Positions 1 to 7,976 of a stretch of 41,511 nucleotides of DNA are shown here, piece after piece (the stretch's first letter is position 1; each line of letters starts with the position of its first letter). The stretch spans positions 1 to 41,511 of the forward strand of contig NZ_JAFMPX010000030.1 in the NCBI RefSeq assembly GCF_017353415.1, in the 5' to 3' direction. Under the pieces are notes generated by a model that saw only the letters and a list, made by a program, of their open reading frames with translations, was not told where the DNA came from and did not search any database. A program made the translations under genes and the position numbers. Source of the stretch: Arthrobacter sp. E3 (lineage in GTDB: Bacteria; Actinomycetota; Actinomycetes; Actinomycetales; Micrococcaceae).

Positions 1-1045
1 GAGCCTGACGGGGCGGGTGCGTGTCCTAGCCTTCACGGAGCCTCTTTCCGGGCGGGGAGCCGGGGAAGATCCGCCCACATCCTTCATACACTATCTCAGC
101 AGAATATTAGAACCGACGCTCTACTAGTAGTCTCATACATGACTGCCATGATCATGTACCGGGCCGCCATTGCGACCGCGCAGGCCTATGGCGCCCTCCT
201 TGTAACCATCGCAGAATGGCTAGATACGCATAATCCTCAAACGACCTAAATTTATACCTACCCTCAGGCTCATATTAAATATTGATTGAGCTACAGACGT
301 TCACCGTCCGACGCAGGCGCCGAAAGAACAGGAATTCAATTCTTGGTTATTCTGCGCTTCCCTCTACCATTTCATCAAACGGATGAAGTGGATGGGGATC
401 AGGTTTGTCGATGGAATATCGCTCAAAATGGCAACCTGGCGCTGTGCAATGCCAAGTCGTCTCCGGACGCTCTGGCCCAGGTACTCTTCTATGCATCATG
501 AAACTAAGCATGAGCCTAGACGGCACAGATGTCGAGTACTATTCGTCGGAACTGGCTTTAAAATTGATGCGGAACTTCGCGCGGGTCAGGATCGACTGTC
601 TATCTGTCTGCTCTAATTCTGGCGAGCTAGGACGACTTTCTGCCCCGCTGGCGTGATTGCCATTGTCAGCGGCGGATACCCAGCCCGTCATGGGTGGTGC
701 TAGTTCATATTTATTGGATGAGTACAGAATAAGTACAGATGGTTGGCCCCAGCTGATGGGCTCACTACTGTGACTTGTTTGTTCTTTGAATCAGCAGCTT
801 CACACCGTGTACCTTGGAGCCCACACGAAGGATTATTTGACGGGCAAAGATGGCCATCCTTCCCTCCACTTCAACACTTGGCCAGCAGTTTCCTTAGATC
901 ACAACGTTGAGTTGTCATATAGCGATCTGGAATGCCCTAAAACTCCGCTAGTTGGTCTTCGTAGGTTTCGGCGTGGTCAAGCTTTCATCCAAGCCGAAAC
1001 CGCTGCCGGGCTGACCGTGCCAGCCGCTCAGGCAGCACTCCCCGA
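1..1045. other. Region without a recognisable gene
   Basis: Short open frames exist on the plus strand, but none has a familiar motif, a good ribosome binding site or the strong third-position G+C bias of the genes to the right. Stretches such as 240-290 are clearly AT-richer than the rest of the window. A perfect 8-bp inverted repeat (GTTTCGGC at 965-972 and GCCGAAAC at 993-1000) and the short repeat AGTACAGA at about 720-740 are the only structures seen. The region could be degenerate former coding DNA or the end of an inserted segment. Confidence 0.5.
1002..1036 (-). terminator. Possible hutU terminator
   Basis: A two-part hairpin lies about 10 nt beyond the hutU stop codon. Outer arms are GCTGCC and GGCAGC, inner arms GGCTG and CAGCC. 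The minus-strand sequence after it has only a short run of T, so it would be a weak intrinsic terminator. Confidence 0.35.
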
Positions 1046-2725
1046 CTACTGCTCCTGCATGGGGATGCGCACGCCGCGCTCGGCCGCAACCTCAATGGCA
1101 CGCTCGTAGCCGGCGTCGGCGTGGCGGATCACGCCGGTGCCGGGGTCGTTGGTCAGCAGGCGCTGGAGCTTCTCGGCGGCCAGCGGCGTGCCGTCGGCCA
1201 CGGACACTTGGCCGGCGTGGATGGAACGGCCAATGCCCACGCCGCCGCCGTGGTGGATGGACACCCAAGTGGCACCGGAGGCGGTGTTCAACATGGCGTT
1301 CAGCAGCGGCCAGTCGGCGATGGCGTCCGAGCCATCCTTCATGGCTTCCGTCTCACGGTATGGGGAGGCAACGGAACCGGAGTCCAGATGATCGCGGCCA
1401 ATCACAATGGGCGCCTTCACGCGGCCGTCGGCCACGAGCTGGTTGAACATGACGCCGGCCTTCGCCCGGTCGCCGTAGCCCAGCCAGCAGATCCTGGCCG
1501 GCAGTCCTTCAAACTCAACATGCTCGGCGGCTGCGTTGAGCCAGCGGTGCAGGTGCGCATCTTCCGGGAACAGCTCCTGCAACGCCTCATCCGTCACGCA
1601 GATATCCTCCGGGTCCCCGGAGAGTGCGACCCAGCGGAACGGGCCCATCCCCTCACAGAACAGCGGGCGGATGTAGGCCGGGACAAAGCCGGGGAACTCA
1701 AAGGCCCGGTTGTACCCGCCCTTGCGCGCCTCGTCGCGGATCGAGTTGCCATAGTCAAAGACCTCGGCGCCGGCATCCTGGAACTCCACCATGGCCTGGA
1801 CGTGGCGGGCCATCGCGTTCTGCGACTTCTTCGTGAAGCCGTCGGGGTCGGCCGCGGCCTCGTTGTGCCACTCCTCCACCGAGTATTCCGTGGGGAGGTA
1901 GGAGAGCGGGTCATGGGCGCTGGTCTGGTCGGTGACAATGTCCACCGTGAATTCGCCAGCCTGGTGGCGGCGCAGCACCTCCGGGAACACCTCAGCCGCA
2001 TTGCCGACGACGCCGACGCTCAAGGGCCGCTTCTGCGCCTTGGCTTCCAGCACGCGGGCCAAGGCGGTGTCCAGGTCCGGGGCGAGCTCGTCAAGGTAGC
2101 GTTTGCCAACCCGGCGCTGCAGCCGCTCGGCGGACACATCAACAACCAAGCAGGCGCCGCCGTTGAGCGTGACGGCCAACGGCTGGGCACCGCCCATGCC
2201 ACCGCAGCCGCCGGTCAGGGTCAGCGTCCCGGCAAGGGTGCCGCCGAAGCGCTTAACGGCAATGGCGGCGAACGTTTCAAACGTGCCCTGCAGGATGCCC
2301 TGGGTGCCAATGTAAATCCAGGAGCCGGCCGTCATCTGTCCGTACATGATCAGGCCCTCGGCCTCGAGCTTGCGAAATTCGGGCCAGGTGGCCCAGTCCC
2401 CCACCAGGTTCGAGTTGGCCAGCAGCACCCGGGGAGCCCAGACGTTGGTGCGGAACACTCCCACGGGCTTGCCCGATTGCACCAGCAGGGTTTCGTCGTC
2501 GTCGAGGGTCTTCAGCGTGGCCACAATGGCGTCGTAGGCTTCCCATGAACGTGCGGCGCGGCCGGTTCCCCCATAGACCACCAGGTCCTCGGGGCGTTCG
2601 GCAACTTCCGGATCCAGGTTGTTCATGAGCATACGCAGGGGCGCCTCCGTCTGCCACGACTTGGCCGACAAATCGGTGCCGCGTGCTGCGCGGATGGTGC
2701 GAGAAGGGTCGTGAATCGTTGCCAT
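1046..2725 (-). CDS. hutU: Urocanate hydratase (urocanase)
   Basis: Second step of histidine breakdown: hydrates urocanate to 4-imidazolone-5-propionate using tightly bound NAD+, in the cytoplasm. The 559-residue protein has the usual family length. It contains the glycine-rich segment [14 protein letters not shown], the active-site region [12 protein letters not shown] with its cysteine, and the conserved [18 protein letters not shown] block. The ATG at 2725 is preceded by AAGGA about 8 nt upstream. No other hut gene (hutH, hutI, hutG) is in the window, so the pathway must be completed elsewhere or beyond the left edge. The upstream region carries a perfect 16-bp palindrome that may be an operator. 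Identification is secure. Confidence 0.97.
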   Translation of the reverse strand: MATIHDPSRTIRAARGTDLSAKSWQTEAPLRMLMNNLDPEVAERPEDLVVYGGTGRAARSWEAYDAIVATLKTLDDDETLLVQSGKPVGVFRTNVWAPRVLLANSNLVGDWATWPEFRKLEAEGLIMYGQMTAGSWIYIGTQGILQGTFETFAAIAVKRFGGTLAGTLTLTGGCGGMGGAQPLAVTLNGGACLVVDVSAERLQRRVGKRYLDELAPDLDTALARVLEAKAQKRPLSVGVVGNAAEVFPEVLRRHQAGEFTVDIVTDQTSAHDPLSYLPTEYSVEEWHNEAAADPDGFTKKSQNAMARHVQAMVEFQDAGAEVFDYGNSIRDEARKGGYNRAFEFPGFVPAYIRPLFCEGMGPFRWVALSGDPEDICVTDEALQELFPEDAHLHRWLNAAAEHVEFEGLPARICWLGYGDRAKAGVMFNQLVADGRVKAPIVIGRDHLDSGSVASPYRETEAMKDGSDAIADWPLLNAMLNTASGATWVSIHHGGGVGIGRSIHAGQVSVADGTPLAAEKLQRLLTNDPGTGVIRHADAGYERAIEVAAERGVRIPMQEQ

Positions 2726-2756
2726 GATGAATTCCTTAGCTGCTGGTCTACTTCAT

Positions 2757-2772
2757 GGAACCAGCTGGTTCC
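2757..2772. promoter_or_regulatory. Perfect 16-bp palindrome in hutU leader
   Basis: GGAACCAGCTGGTTCC is its own reverse complement and lies about 32 bp upstream of the hutU ATG, between the candidate -10 box and the ribosome binding site. The position suits a repressor operator that responds to histidine or urocanate. The regulator is not identifiable from this window. Confidence 0.5.
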
Positions 2773-2817
2773 GGGCAGAAGTTCCTTTCCTTCCATCCAA
2801 CCCCTGACTGACGCACC

Positions 2818-2847
2818 ATTCTAGGGATCACGCTGTGCAGCTGTCTG
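2818..2847 (-). promoter_or_regulatory. Candidate hutU promoter
   Basis: On the minus strand a TAGAAT hexamer (2823-2818) lies 18 bp after CAGACA (2847-2842). The -10 match is good and the -35 match is weak. The predicted transcript would start upstream of the 16-bp palindrome, which would then sit in the 5' leader. Confidence 0.3.
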
Positions 2848-2900
2848 TCATACCGGACATGCCACCCCCACAGCCGGAGCCTTGCGAAAAGGCACGTGCG

Positions 2901-2926
2901 TTGACGATCCAGACAACGGCTAGGCT
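2901..2926 (+). promoter_or_regulatory. Promoter of the DUF3515 gene, leaderless type
   Basis: TTGACG (2901-2906) and TAGGCT (2921-2926) precede the ATG at 2933. The 6-nt gap between the -10 hexamer and the start codon puts the transcription start on or next to the A of ATG, and there is no ribosome binding site. Both point to a leaderless mRNA. The 14-bp spacer between the hexamers is short, so the -35 assignment is doubtful. Confidence 0.45.
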
Positions 2927-2932
2927 TGGTGT

Positions 2933-3436
2933 ATGCCTTTGAATGTTTGTTCCTGGCGCACTGCTGTGCCGTTTGCCGCCGTCGCCCTGCTACTTCTGAC
3001 CGCTTGCGGGCCGTCGGTGACAGTCGACGAAGCCAAGGATGCCAACAACCCCGCATGCGCGCCGATGATGGTGGCCCTGCCCGATGCGCTGGCCGATGCC
3101 AAGCGCCGCACCACCAGCAGCCAGGCCACGGCAGCCTGGGGAGATCCCTCCGTGGTCATTCTGCGCTGCGGCGTCACCGTCCCGGGACCCACCACGGACA
3201 AGTGCGTCACCGTGAACGGCGTGGACTGGGTCATGAAGGAAGGGGACTCCTACTGGACGCTGACCACGTACGGCCGCAACCCCGCCACCGAGCTGCTGCT
3301 CTCCAAGAACAAGGTTCCCTCCGACACGGTCCTGACGGAAATCTCCGCCGCTGCAGCCAAAATTCCAACCACAGGGCACGGCTGTGTAGGCCCCAATGAT
3401 GTGCCCAACCCCAGCCCAAGCACGACGCCGAACTAG
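2933..3436 (+). CDS. DUF3515 family lipoprotein
   Basis: A 167-residue exported protein of unknown function. The N-terminus is a lipoprotein signal: a short basic start, a hydrophobic run (AAVALLLLTA) and the lipobox LTAC, giving a lipidated cysteine near residue 25. The mature part has four further cysteines, at ACAP, LRCG, DKCV and HGCV, in the pattern of DUF3515 proteins, probably forming two disulfides outside the membrane. It is transcribed divergently from hutU and convergently with the methyltransferase gene; the two stop codons share the palindrome CTAG at 3433-3436. In M. tuberculosis the homologous gene lies next to ddlA; here ddl is about 12 kb away, which suggests an insertion between them. 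Confidence 0.8.
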   Translation: MPLNVCSWRTAVPFAAVALLLLTACGPSVTVDEAKDANNPACAPMMVALPDALADAKRRTTSSQATAAWGDPSVVILRCGVTVPGPTTDKCVTVNGVDWVMKEGDSYWTLTTYGRNPATELLLSKNKVPSDTVLTEISAAAAKIPTTGHGCVGPNDVPNPSPSTTPN

Positions 3437-4572
3437 GCTTTCGCGCCCAGCCTCCACAGTGAGGTGGTTTCCTTGCTCCGCGCAGCGAAGAACGGGTCGC
3501 TGCGATCCATGGAGCGCGGATGTTTGGGAGGTGTGTCCAGTTTTCCCAAAACCTCGAGCCCGCCCTTGTCAATCCACTCCAGCAGTTCTTCGCGCGAGCG
3601 CAGACCTAGGTATTCAGCCAGATCTGAGATGACCAGCCAGCCTTCTCCCCCGGGCATCAGGTGCCCCGCGAGCCCGTTCAGGAACGCCTTGAGCATACGG
3701 GATTTGGGGTCGTAGACGGCGTTGTCCAACAAGGTGTTCGCGGTCCCCGGCAGCCATGGCGGGTTGCAGAGCACCAGCGGGGCCCGCCCGTCCGGGAACA
3801 TGTCCCCTTCGGTGGCCTCGACAACATCCGCCAGCCTCAACCGTTCAAGATTGTCCTGTGCACAGGCGATGGCCCGCGGTTCGCTGTCCGTGGCCACTAC
3901 CCGTTTTACGCCGCGCTGCGCCACGATGGCCGCCAGGACTCCCGTGCCAGTGCCAATGTCAAAGGCCAATTCCTGCGAGGGCAGCGGTGCCTGCGCCACG
4001 AGCCCCAGGTATTCGCTGCGGATGGGCGCAAAAGTACCGTAGTGCGGGTAGATGACAGCGTCCAGCTCCTGCACAAACACACCGTTGCGGCGCCATTCAT
4101 ACGCTCCGACGGCGCCCAGCACGTCCTGCAACGGGGCCACCACGGGCCCCACCACGTCTCCAGCTGCGGCCCTCCAAGCATCAGCCACATCGGGTGCCCG
4201 GCGCAGTGCTACGGTGGGGCCCGCCTCCAGCGGCACGAGCAGCAGGCCCAGCATCCTGGCCCGCTGTGTCCGCCCTTGGCGGTAGCGGTAGAACGCCTTG
4301 GCGACGTGCTCGCCGTCATGCCTGGAAAAAATGGGCAGGCGCCTGGCCATGGCGGAGAGCAACTGGCGGGCATTGTGATAGTCACCCTGCCACAGCATGG
4401 CCGTTCCGTGGGCGGCAAGGCGGTGGGCATCGTCGGCTGTGAGAGAATCGTCCACCACCTGCACCTTTTTTGGCGCCGGTGCGCCGCTGGCGGAGAACCA
4501 CACGGCCGTATGCCCGGTGTCTCCCTGTGTCCAGCTCAGGGTGGGTGCCGCAGGCAATGGCTCATGGCTCAT
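3433..4572 (-). CDS. Class I SAM-dependent methyltransferase
   Basis: A 379-residue cytoplasmic methyltransferase. The N-terminal half has no recognised motif. The C-terminal half is a Rossmann-type SAM-binding fold: motif I FDIGTGTGVLAA near residue 203, the acidic residue after beta-2 in ATDSEP, and the catalytic-type motif NPPW followed by LPG. NPPY/NPPW motifs belong to enzymes that methylate amide or amino nitrogens (PrmC/HemK glutamine methyltransferases, RsmC-type and N6-adenine enzymes). The substrate cannot be told from sequence. AAGGAG lies about 11 nt before the ATG at 4572. It ends on the shared CTAG with the DUF3515 gene. Confidence 0.8.
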   Translation of the reverse strand: MSHEPLPAAPTLSWTQGDTGHTAVWFSASGAPAPKKVQVVDDSLTADDAHRLAAHGTAMLWQGDYHNARQLLSAMARRLPIFSRHDGEHVAKAFYRYRQGRTQRARMLGLLLVPLEAGPTVALRRAPDVADAWRAAAGDVVGPVVAPLQDVLGAVGAYEWRRNGVFVQELDAVIYPHYGTFAPIRSEYLGLVAQAPLPSQELAFDIGTGTGVLAAIVAQRGVKRVVATDSEPRAIACAQDNLERLRLADVVEATEGDMFPDGRAPLVLCNPPWLPGTANTLLDNAVYDPKSRMLKAFLNGLAGHLMPGGEGWLVISDLAEYLGLRSREELLEWIDKGGLEVLGKLDTPPKHPRSMDRSDPFFAARSKETTSLWRLGAKA

Positions 4573-4637
4573 GGGCGAAAATGCTCCTTGGGATGGCGGC
4601 AGACGGGGATTTTCGCGTTGCTCACGAAGGTGTGTGC

Positions 4638-5003
4638 TTAGCTCACTGCATTCGCGTCGACGGCGCTGAGGTGGCGGTGCCCGCGCGGGCGGCGACGGTG
4701 GAGGGGGACGTTCCGATCACGGCAGATAGAAGCTTTGGGGCCCTTCGCATTCCGGCGTCGGCGTCCATCACAGCGCAGGCGGGGCTTTCCAGCCGAGATG
4801 CCGCGGCCGGGGGAAGAAGTGTTGGCGCCCGGAACGACGAGCGACACTCCGCCAGAAGTCGTTTTGGTCACGGCGGTGGCAGTTTTGACGCTGAAGCTCA
4901 TGGGGGGGCTGCCGCCGGCGGCCAAGGCCAAACCAGCCAGCACGGCCACCACAGCCTGCAATTTCGGACCCAGCGTAGTGCTGCTGCCGGGGATGCTCTT
5001 CAC
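4638..5003 (-). CDS. Small exported or membrane-anchored protein, possibly frameshifted
   Basis: GTG start at 5003, with GAGGT overlapping the stop of the upstream gene as a ribosome binding site, so translation is probably coupled. Residues 1-30 hold one hydrophobic segment (AVVAVLAGLALAAGG) after a basic start, a signal peptide or anchor. Residues 35-75 are rich in S, T, V and G, as in exported proteins. From about residue 75 the composition changes abruptly to an Arg/His-rich tail, while another minus-strand frame reads a more normal Ala/Ser/Thr-rich sequence ending at 4643. A frameshift near 4800 is therefore likely, in keeping with the damaged genes just upstream. Family not recognised. 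Confidence 0.4.
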   Translation of the reverse strand: MKSIPGSSTTLGPKLQAVVAVLAGLALAAGGSPPMSFSVKTATAVTKTTSGGVSLVVPGANTSSPGRGISAGKPRLRCDGRRRRNAKGPKASICRDRNVPLHRRRPRGHRHLSAVDANAVS

Positions 5004-5009
5004 GTTCTG

Positions 5010-5888
5010 CTACCTCGCCAGTTCTACTTCGTTGATTTCCGCGTACACCTCATTGTCCGGTATTAACTCGTCGAACGCCAAAATGGTGACCGCCAGTTCT
5101 CCTCCCGCGGGAAGCGCGCGGGCCCGCACCCTCGCTGCCCGCGCTGCCTGCACAACCTCCGGGGTGGCCAGGAGGCGGCCACGGACCTGATCGCGCAGCT
5201 CAGCCTCCAACAGGGCGAGCTCCTGCCGCTGCCCCGTGGAAAGCTCCCCCGCCGCGATGGCTTCCAGGGCCGGGCGGGTGGTCTGCTCCAGTTCAAGCAT
5301 CCACGTGTCCCGGTACAGTCTGTGCGCATGTTCGCGACCCAGACGCGTGGCCGACTCCCTACTCTGCTCCGTGTACGCGGCGATATTGCTGCGGCTGCGA
5401 CCGAGCATGACATGCATGGCCGTGGCAATGACCATCCACATGACAGGGGTAAGCACCAGCGCCAACGCATCCACCAACGACAGCCCGTGCGCCATCGACG
5501 CGCTGAAGTCCAGGACGGCAAACGCCACCATGCCCAGCCATGCCAGCAGTACCCGGTTCCTAAACGCCATCGCCACCAGCAGCATCTGAATGGCACCGTT
5601 TTGCCATGACGCATAGCCCGGATGCACCCCTGTTGGCAGCACGCCGGTCACCAACACATCGACAAGCACGACGCCGGTCACAACAGCCAGTGCCGAGCCC
5701 AGCGGCAGCTTGTGCTCACGTGTCCGCCAGCAAATTGCCACCACCAGGGCCAGAGTGACGACCATGGCCGCCAACGGCTGCCAAAGGGACGTGACCTTGT
5801 GCAGGTTGGCCACGCCAAGAATCACGTGGACAACAGGCATGGGAATGGCAACGGCCAGCACCAGCCACTTGCTAATCACCTTGTCCAC
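5010..5888 (-). CDS. Membrane protein with cytoplasmic kinase-like C-terminal region, no ATPase domain
   Basis: About 292 residues from the GTG at 5888, chosen because AAAGGGGG lies 5 nt upstream; a GTG at 5894 is also possible. The N-terminal ~175 residues form five or six hydrophobic segments (for example WLVLAVAIPMPVVHVILG and VDALALVLTPVMWMVIATA). A charged helical stretch follows, then a region with LLEAELRDQVRGRLL and VVQAARAARVRARALP, which resembles the C-terminal part of some actinobacterial sensor proteins. No H-box and no ATP-binding N/G boxes are visible. It begins inside the end of the broken histidine kinase gene and follows it in the same direction, so it is probably an accessory part of that signalling locus. 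Unlike its upstream neighbours it is uninterrupted. Function unknown. Confidence 0.65.
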   Translation of the reverse strand: MDKVISKWLVLAVAIPMPVVHVILGVANLHKVTSLWQPLAAMVVTLALVVAICWRTREHKLPLGSALAVVTGVVLVDVLVTGVLPTGVHPGYASWQNGAIQMLLVAMAFRNRVLLAWLGMVAFAVLDFSASMAHGLSLVDALALVLTPVMWMVIATAMHVMLGRSRSNIAAYTEQSRESATRLGREHAHRLYRDTWMLELEQTTRPALEAIAAGELSTGQRQELALLEAELRDQVRGRLLATPEVVQAARAARVRARALPAGGELAVTILAFDELIPDNEVYAEINEVELAR

Positions 5889-7135
5889 GGACACCCCCTT
5901 TCCGTGGCCATTGCAGCCGCACCAGCGTTCCTCCGCCTGGACGGGAGATAATTTCGGCGCTGCCACCGGCCTGGCACATGCGCTCGAAGATGGAAAAACG
6001 CACCCCCATCCGCTCCAACGGAACCGTTCCCACATCGAAGCCCGGCCCGTCATCGCTGATGTCAAGCACCACTATTGCGTGGTCAGTTTCCAAGTCAGTT
6101 TCTAAGTCATTGAAGTGTTCATTGGCCCCACCCCCGGCACCGGATGCCCTGCTACTTGTCTCGGGTGCCGGCCCGGGAACTGAACTCCCACCTGCAGTGC
6201 AGCTCCGAGAGCATATTCGGCCGCATTCCGCACAGCCTCCATGGCTGCCTGGGTCAAGGCTCGTGCCGCGAGCAGGGGGATCTCCTGCCTGCCACCCGGC
6301 ACAGACTCCGGAACCTCTACCTGCACACCCAGGCTGCCAACGGCGGCCCCCAACCTGACCAGCCACTCGCGGGTGGTGAGATGGTCGTCGGATGAGGTTC
6401 CGGCGTCGTGCTTCACAGTTTCAAGCTGGGCCAAGGCAGCCACCGCAGCGCGATGCGCGGCCTCCACCACCTCCTGGGAGCGGGCCTGCGAAGCGACAAT
6501 CAAGGTGCTGAGGATGATGTCATGGGTCAGTGCGTCAAGACGCCGGCGCTCCAGCGAAACTGCCTCCGAGCGGGCGGCCTCGACGAACTTTTCCACGGCT
6601 TCCACGGCGGCTTGGTCAGATTCCAGGACAGCGCCGAGCACCGCCCAGATGGGGGCGACGATCACGGTGGTCATGGCAACGGTCAGCAGCGCGTCCTGCC
6701 AGGAGTCGGACCAGTGGCGCCCGGAACCGGCCGGCAGCAGCGGGACGGCAAGTATCAGTATCGAAAAAACCAGCCCATAGATGCTGGCCATCTTGATGTC
6801 CTTCGCGACCGCTGTCAGCCCCCACCCCGGCGCCGGCAATGCCCCATGACCAGGGGCGGGCGTCGGGGCTCAGGCCATTGCCGATCAGGCCCAGATGCCA
6901 CAGCAGAAAGCCGAGCAGGATCATCCACGCGACCGTCCCGGCTAAGAGGCGGCGCAGGCCAGCACGTTTCCGGGGGATCATGGTGGCTAGGGTCAGCACC
7001 GGGATCAGGACCACGAAAACCATGTAGTCGAGGCGGGCTTTACTCCCCGCACCCTGGAGGAGGTCGGGCAGGGCCAGCGCAATGAGGAAGCAAGGCAAAG
7101 AAGCCAATGGAACGGGCCAGCAACAATTCGGTCAA
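5872..7135 (-). pseudogene. Frameshifted sensor histidine kinase
   Basis: Four segments in different frames together make one kinase. The gene begins near the TTG at 7135, overlapping the regulator's TGA. Next come membrane segments (PCFLIALALPDLLQG, VFVVLIPVLTLATM, WMILLGFLLWHLGL, SIYGLVFSILILAVPLL). Then a dimerisation/H-box helix RRRLDALTHDIILSTL, an N-box-like AAMEAVRNAAEYAL, and a G-box DISDDGPGFD with a C-terminal GGGTLVRLQW. Reading must shift at about 7097-7099 (one extra T in a short run on the coding strand), at 6819-6823 (one extra G in a run of five) and near 6168-6177 (one base missing). Each frame alone encodes only part of the protein. Either the gene is dead or this stretch was sequenced badly; the intact genes nearby favour decay. 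Confidence 0.75.
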
Positions 7136-7807
7136 CTCGACCGTGTTGGGCTTGATGGCGAGTCGTGGTTTGGTGCGGGGCTTGACTGCCTCCGGAACTT
7201 TGGAGTGGGGGCGTAGCGGCCGGCTGCCGCGTACTTTTCGCGGATGCGCTTGATGTTGGTGCCCACCGTGTTGGCGGAGATGTTCATGCGCGTGGCGATT
7301 TGGCCCCGCGTGAATCCGGTGGCGTAGAACTTCAGGGTCTCGTGTTCGCACTTGCTCAGTTCAGCGGCGACGAAGCCCCTGTCCGATGAAATCGCGGCGG
7401 CCAGTTCCTGGTTGTCAATGGTCTGGCCGGCGGCGACCATGCGCACCATCTCCAAGGTGTCGCGAATGTCTTCGGCCTTGCGGGAAATTCCCGAGGCCCC
7501 AGCGGTGAGGGCTTCGCGGATGGCGTCCGGGTTGTCGCCCAAGCTGAAAAAGAACCGGGTAGCCGGCGGCGAGACCCGCGCGGACGTTGTCCGCCGGTGC
7601 GGAGCCGTCAGACAGCGACAAGTCCAGCACCTCCACATCAAACATTCCGGGCGATCCTTGCAGCAACCTGCCCACAGTGTCCGCAGCTGTCACGACCTTC
7701 AGTGGGTGTTCAGAAAACTTGGCGTTCAGGGCGGCACCAGCCGAAAAGCCGATGCGCACCACTTCATTGTCATCAACAATGCCAACACGAACAACCGGAT
7801 ACAGCAT
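7132..7807 (-). pseudogene. Frameshifted LuxR-type response regulator
   Basis: The first segment (from the ATG at 7807) gives a receiver domain start: VRVGIVDDNEVVR with the acidic pair, and the phospho-acceptor region VLDLSLSDGS. The frame then changes at the run of five A on the plus strand (7547-7551); removing one base would restore a receiver end (SLGDNPDAIREALTAGASG), a linker and a NarL/LuxR helix-turn-helix (LSKCEHETLKFYATGFT, ATRMNISANTVGTNIKRIR). The intact protein would be about 220 residues, a normal length for the family. It is followed directly by the histidine kinase remnant with overlapping stop and start, so the two formed one operon. As it stands the regulator would lose its DNA-binding domain. 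Confidence 0.75.
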
Positions 7808-7912
7808 TGAGACTTCCCAGAAGTACGTGACCTTTTATCCAAAGCATAAGTCCGGGCGCCGCTTGCAGTGAGTGGTGACAACCACGCGGGCATCATGACG
7901 CGAGCACCGCAA

Positions 7913-7962
7913 AGCACGGTGGGGCCCGGCGCCTGGATTCTGGCGTCGGGCCCCACCGTGCT
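7913..7962 (-). terminator. Strong terminator after the subtilase gene
   Basis: A 21-bp stem with one G-T pair: left arm 7913-7933 begins AGCACGGTGGGGCCC, right arm 7942-7962 ends GGGCCCCACCGTGCT, with an 8-nt loop. It starts 14 bp beyond the stop at 7977 and closes the protease operon. There is only a short T tract after it. It also separates this operon from the decayed two-component locus. Confidence 0.8.
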
Positions 7963-7976
7963 GTGCTTGGTGTGGA

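Noticed and set aside
139-249. 36-codon plus-strand frame starting MTAMIMYRAAIATA, with TAGTCT 5 nt before its ATG
   Set aside because: No similarity recognised and no ribosome binding site; too short to separate from chance in a region of open frames.
1121-2548. 475-codon plus-strand frame opposite hutU
   Set aside because: Its composition is the mirror of the hutU codon bias; urocanase motifs on the minus strand are decisive.
4470-5066. 198-codon plus-strand frame over the small exported protein gene
   Set aside because: Ala/Gly/His-rich with no domain; lies antisense to the coupled minus-strand genes.
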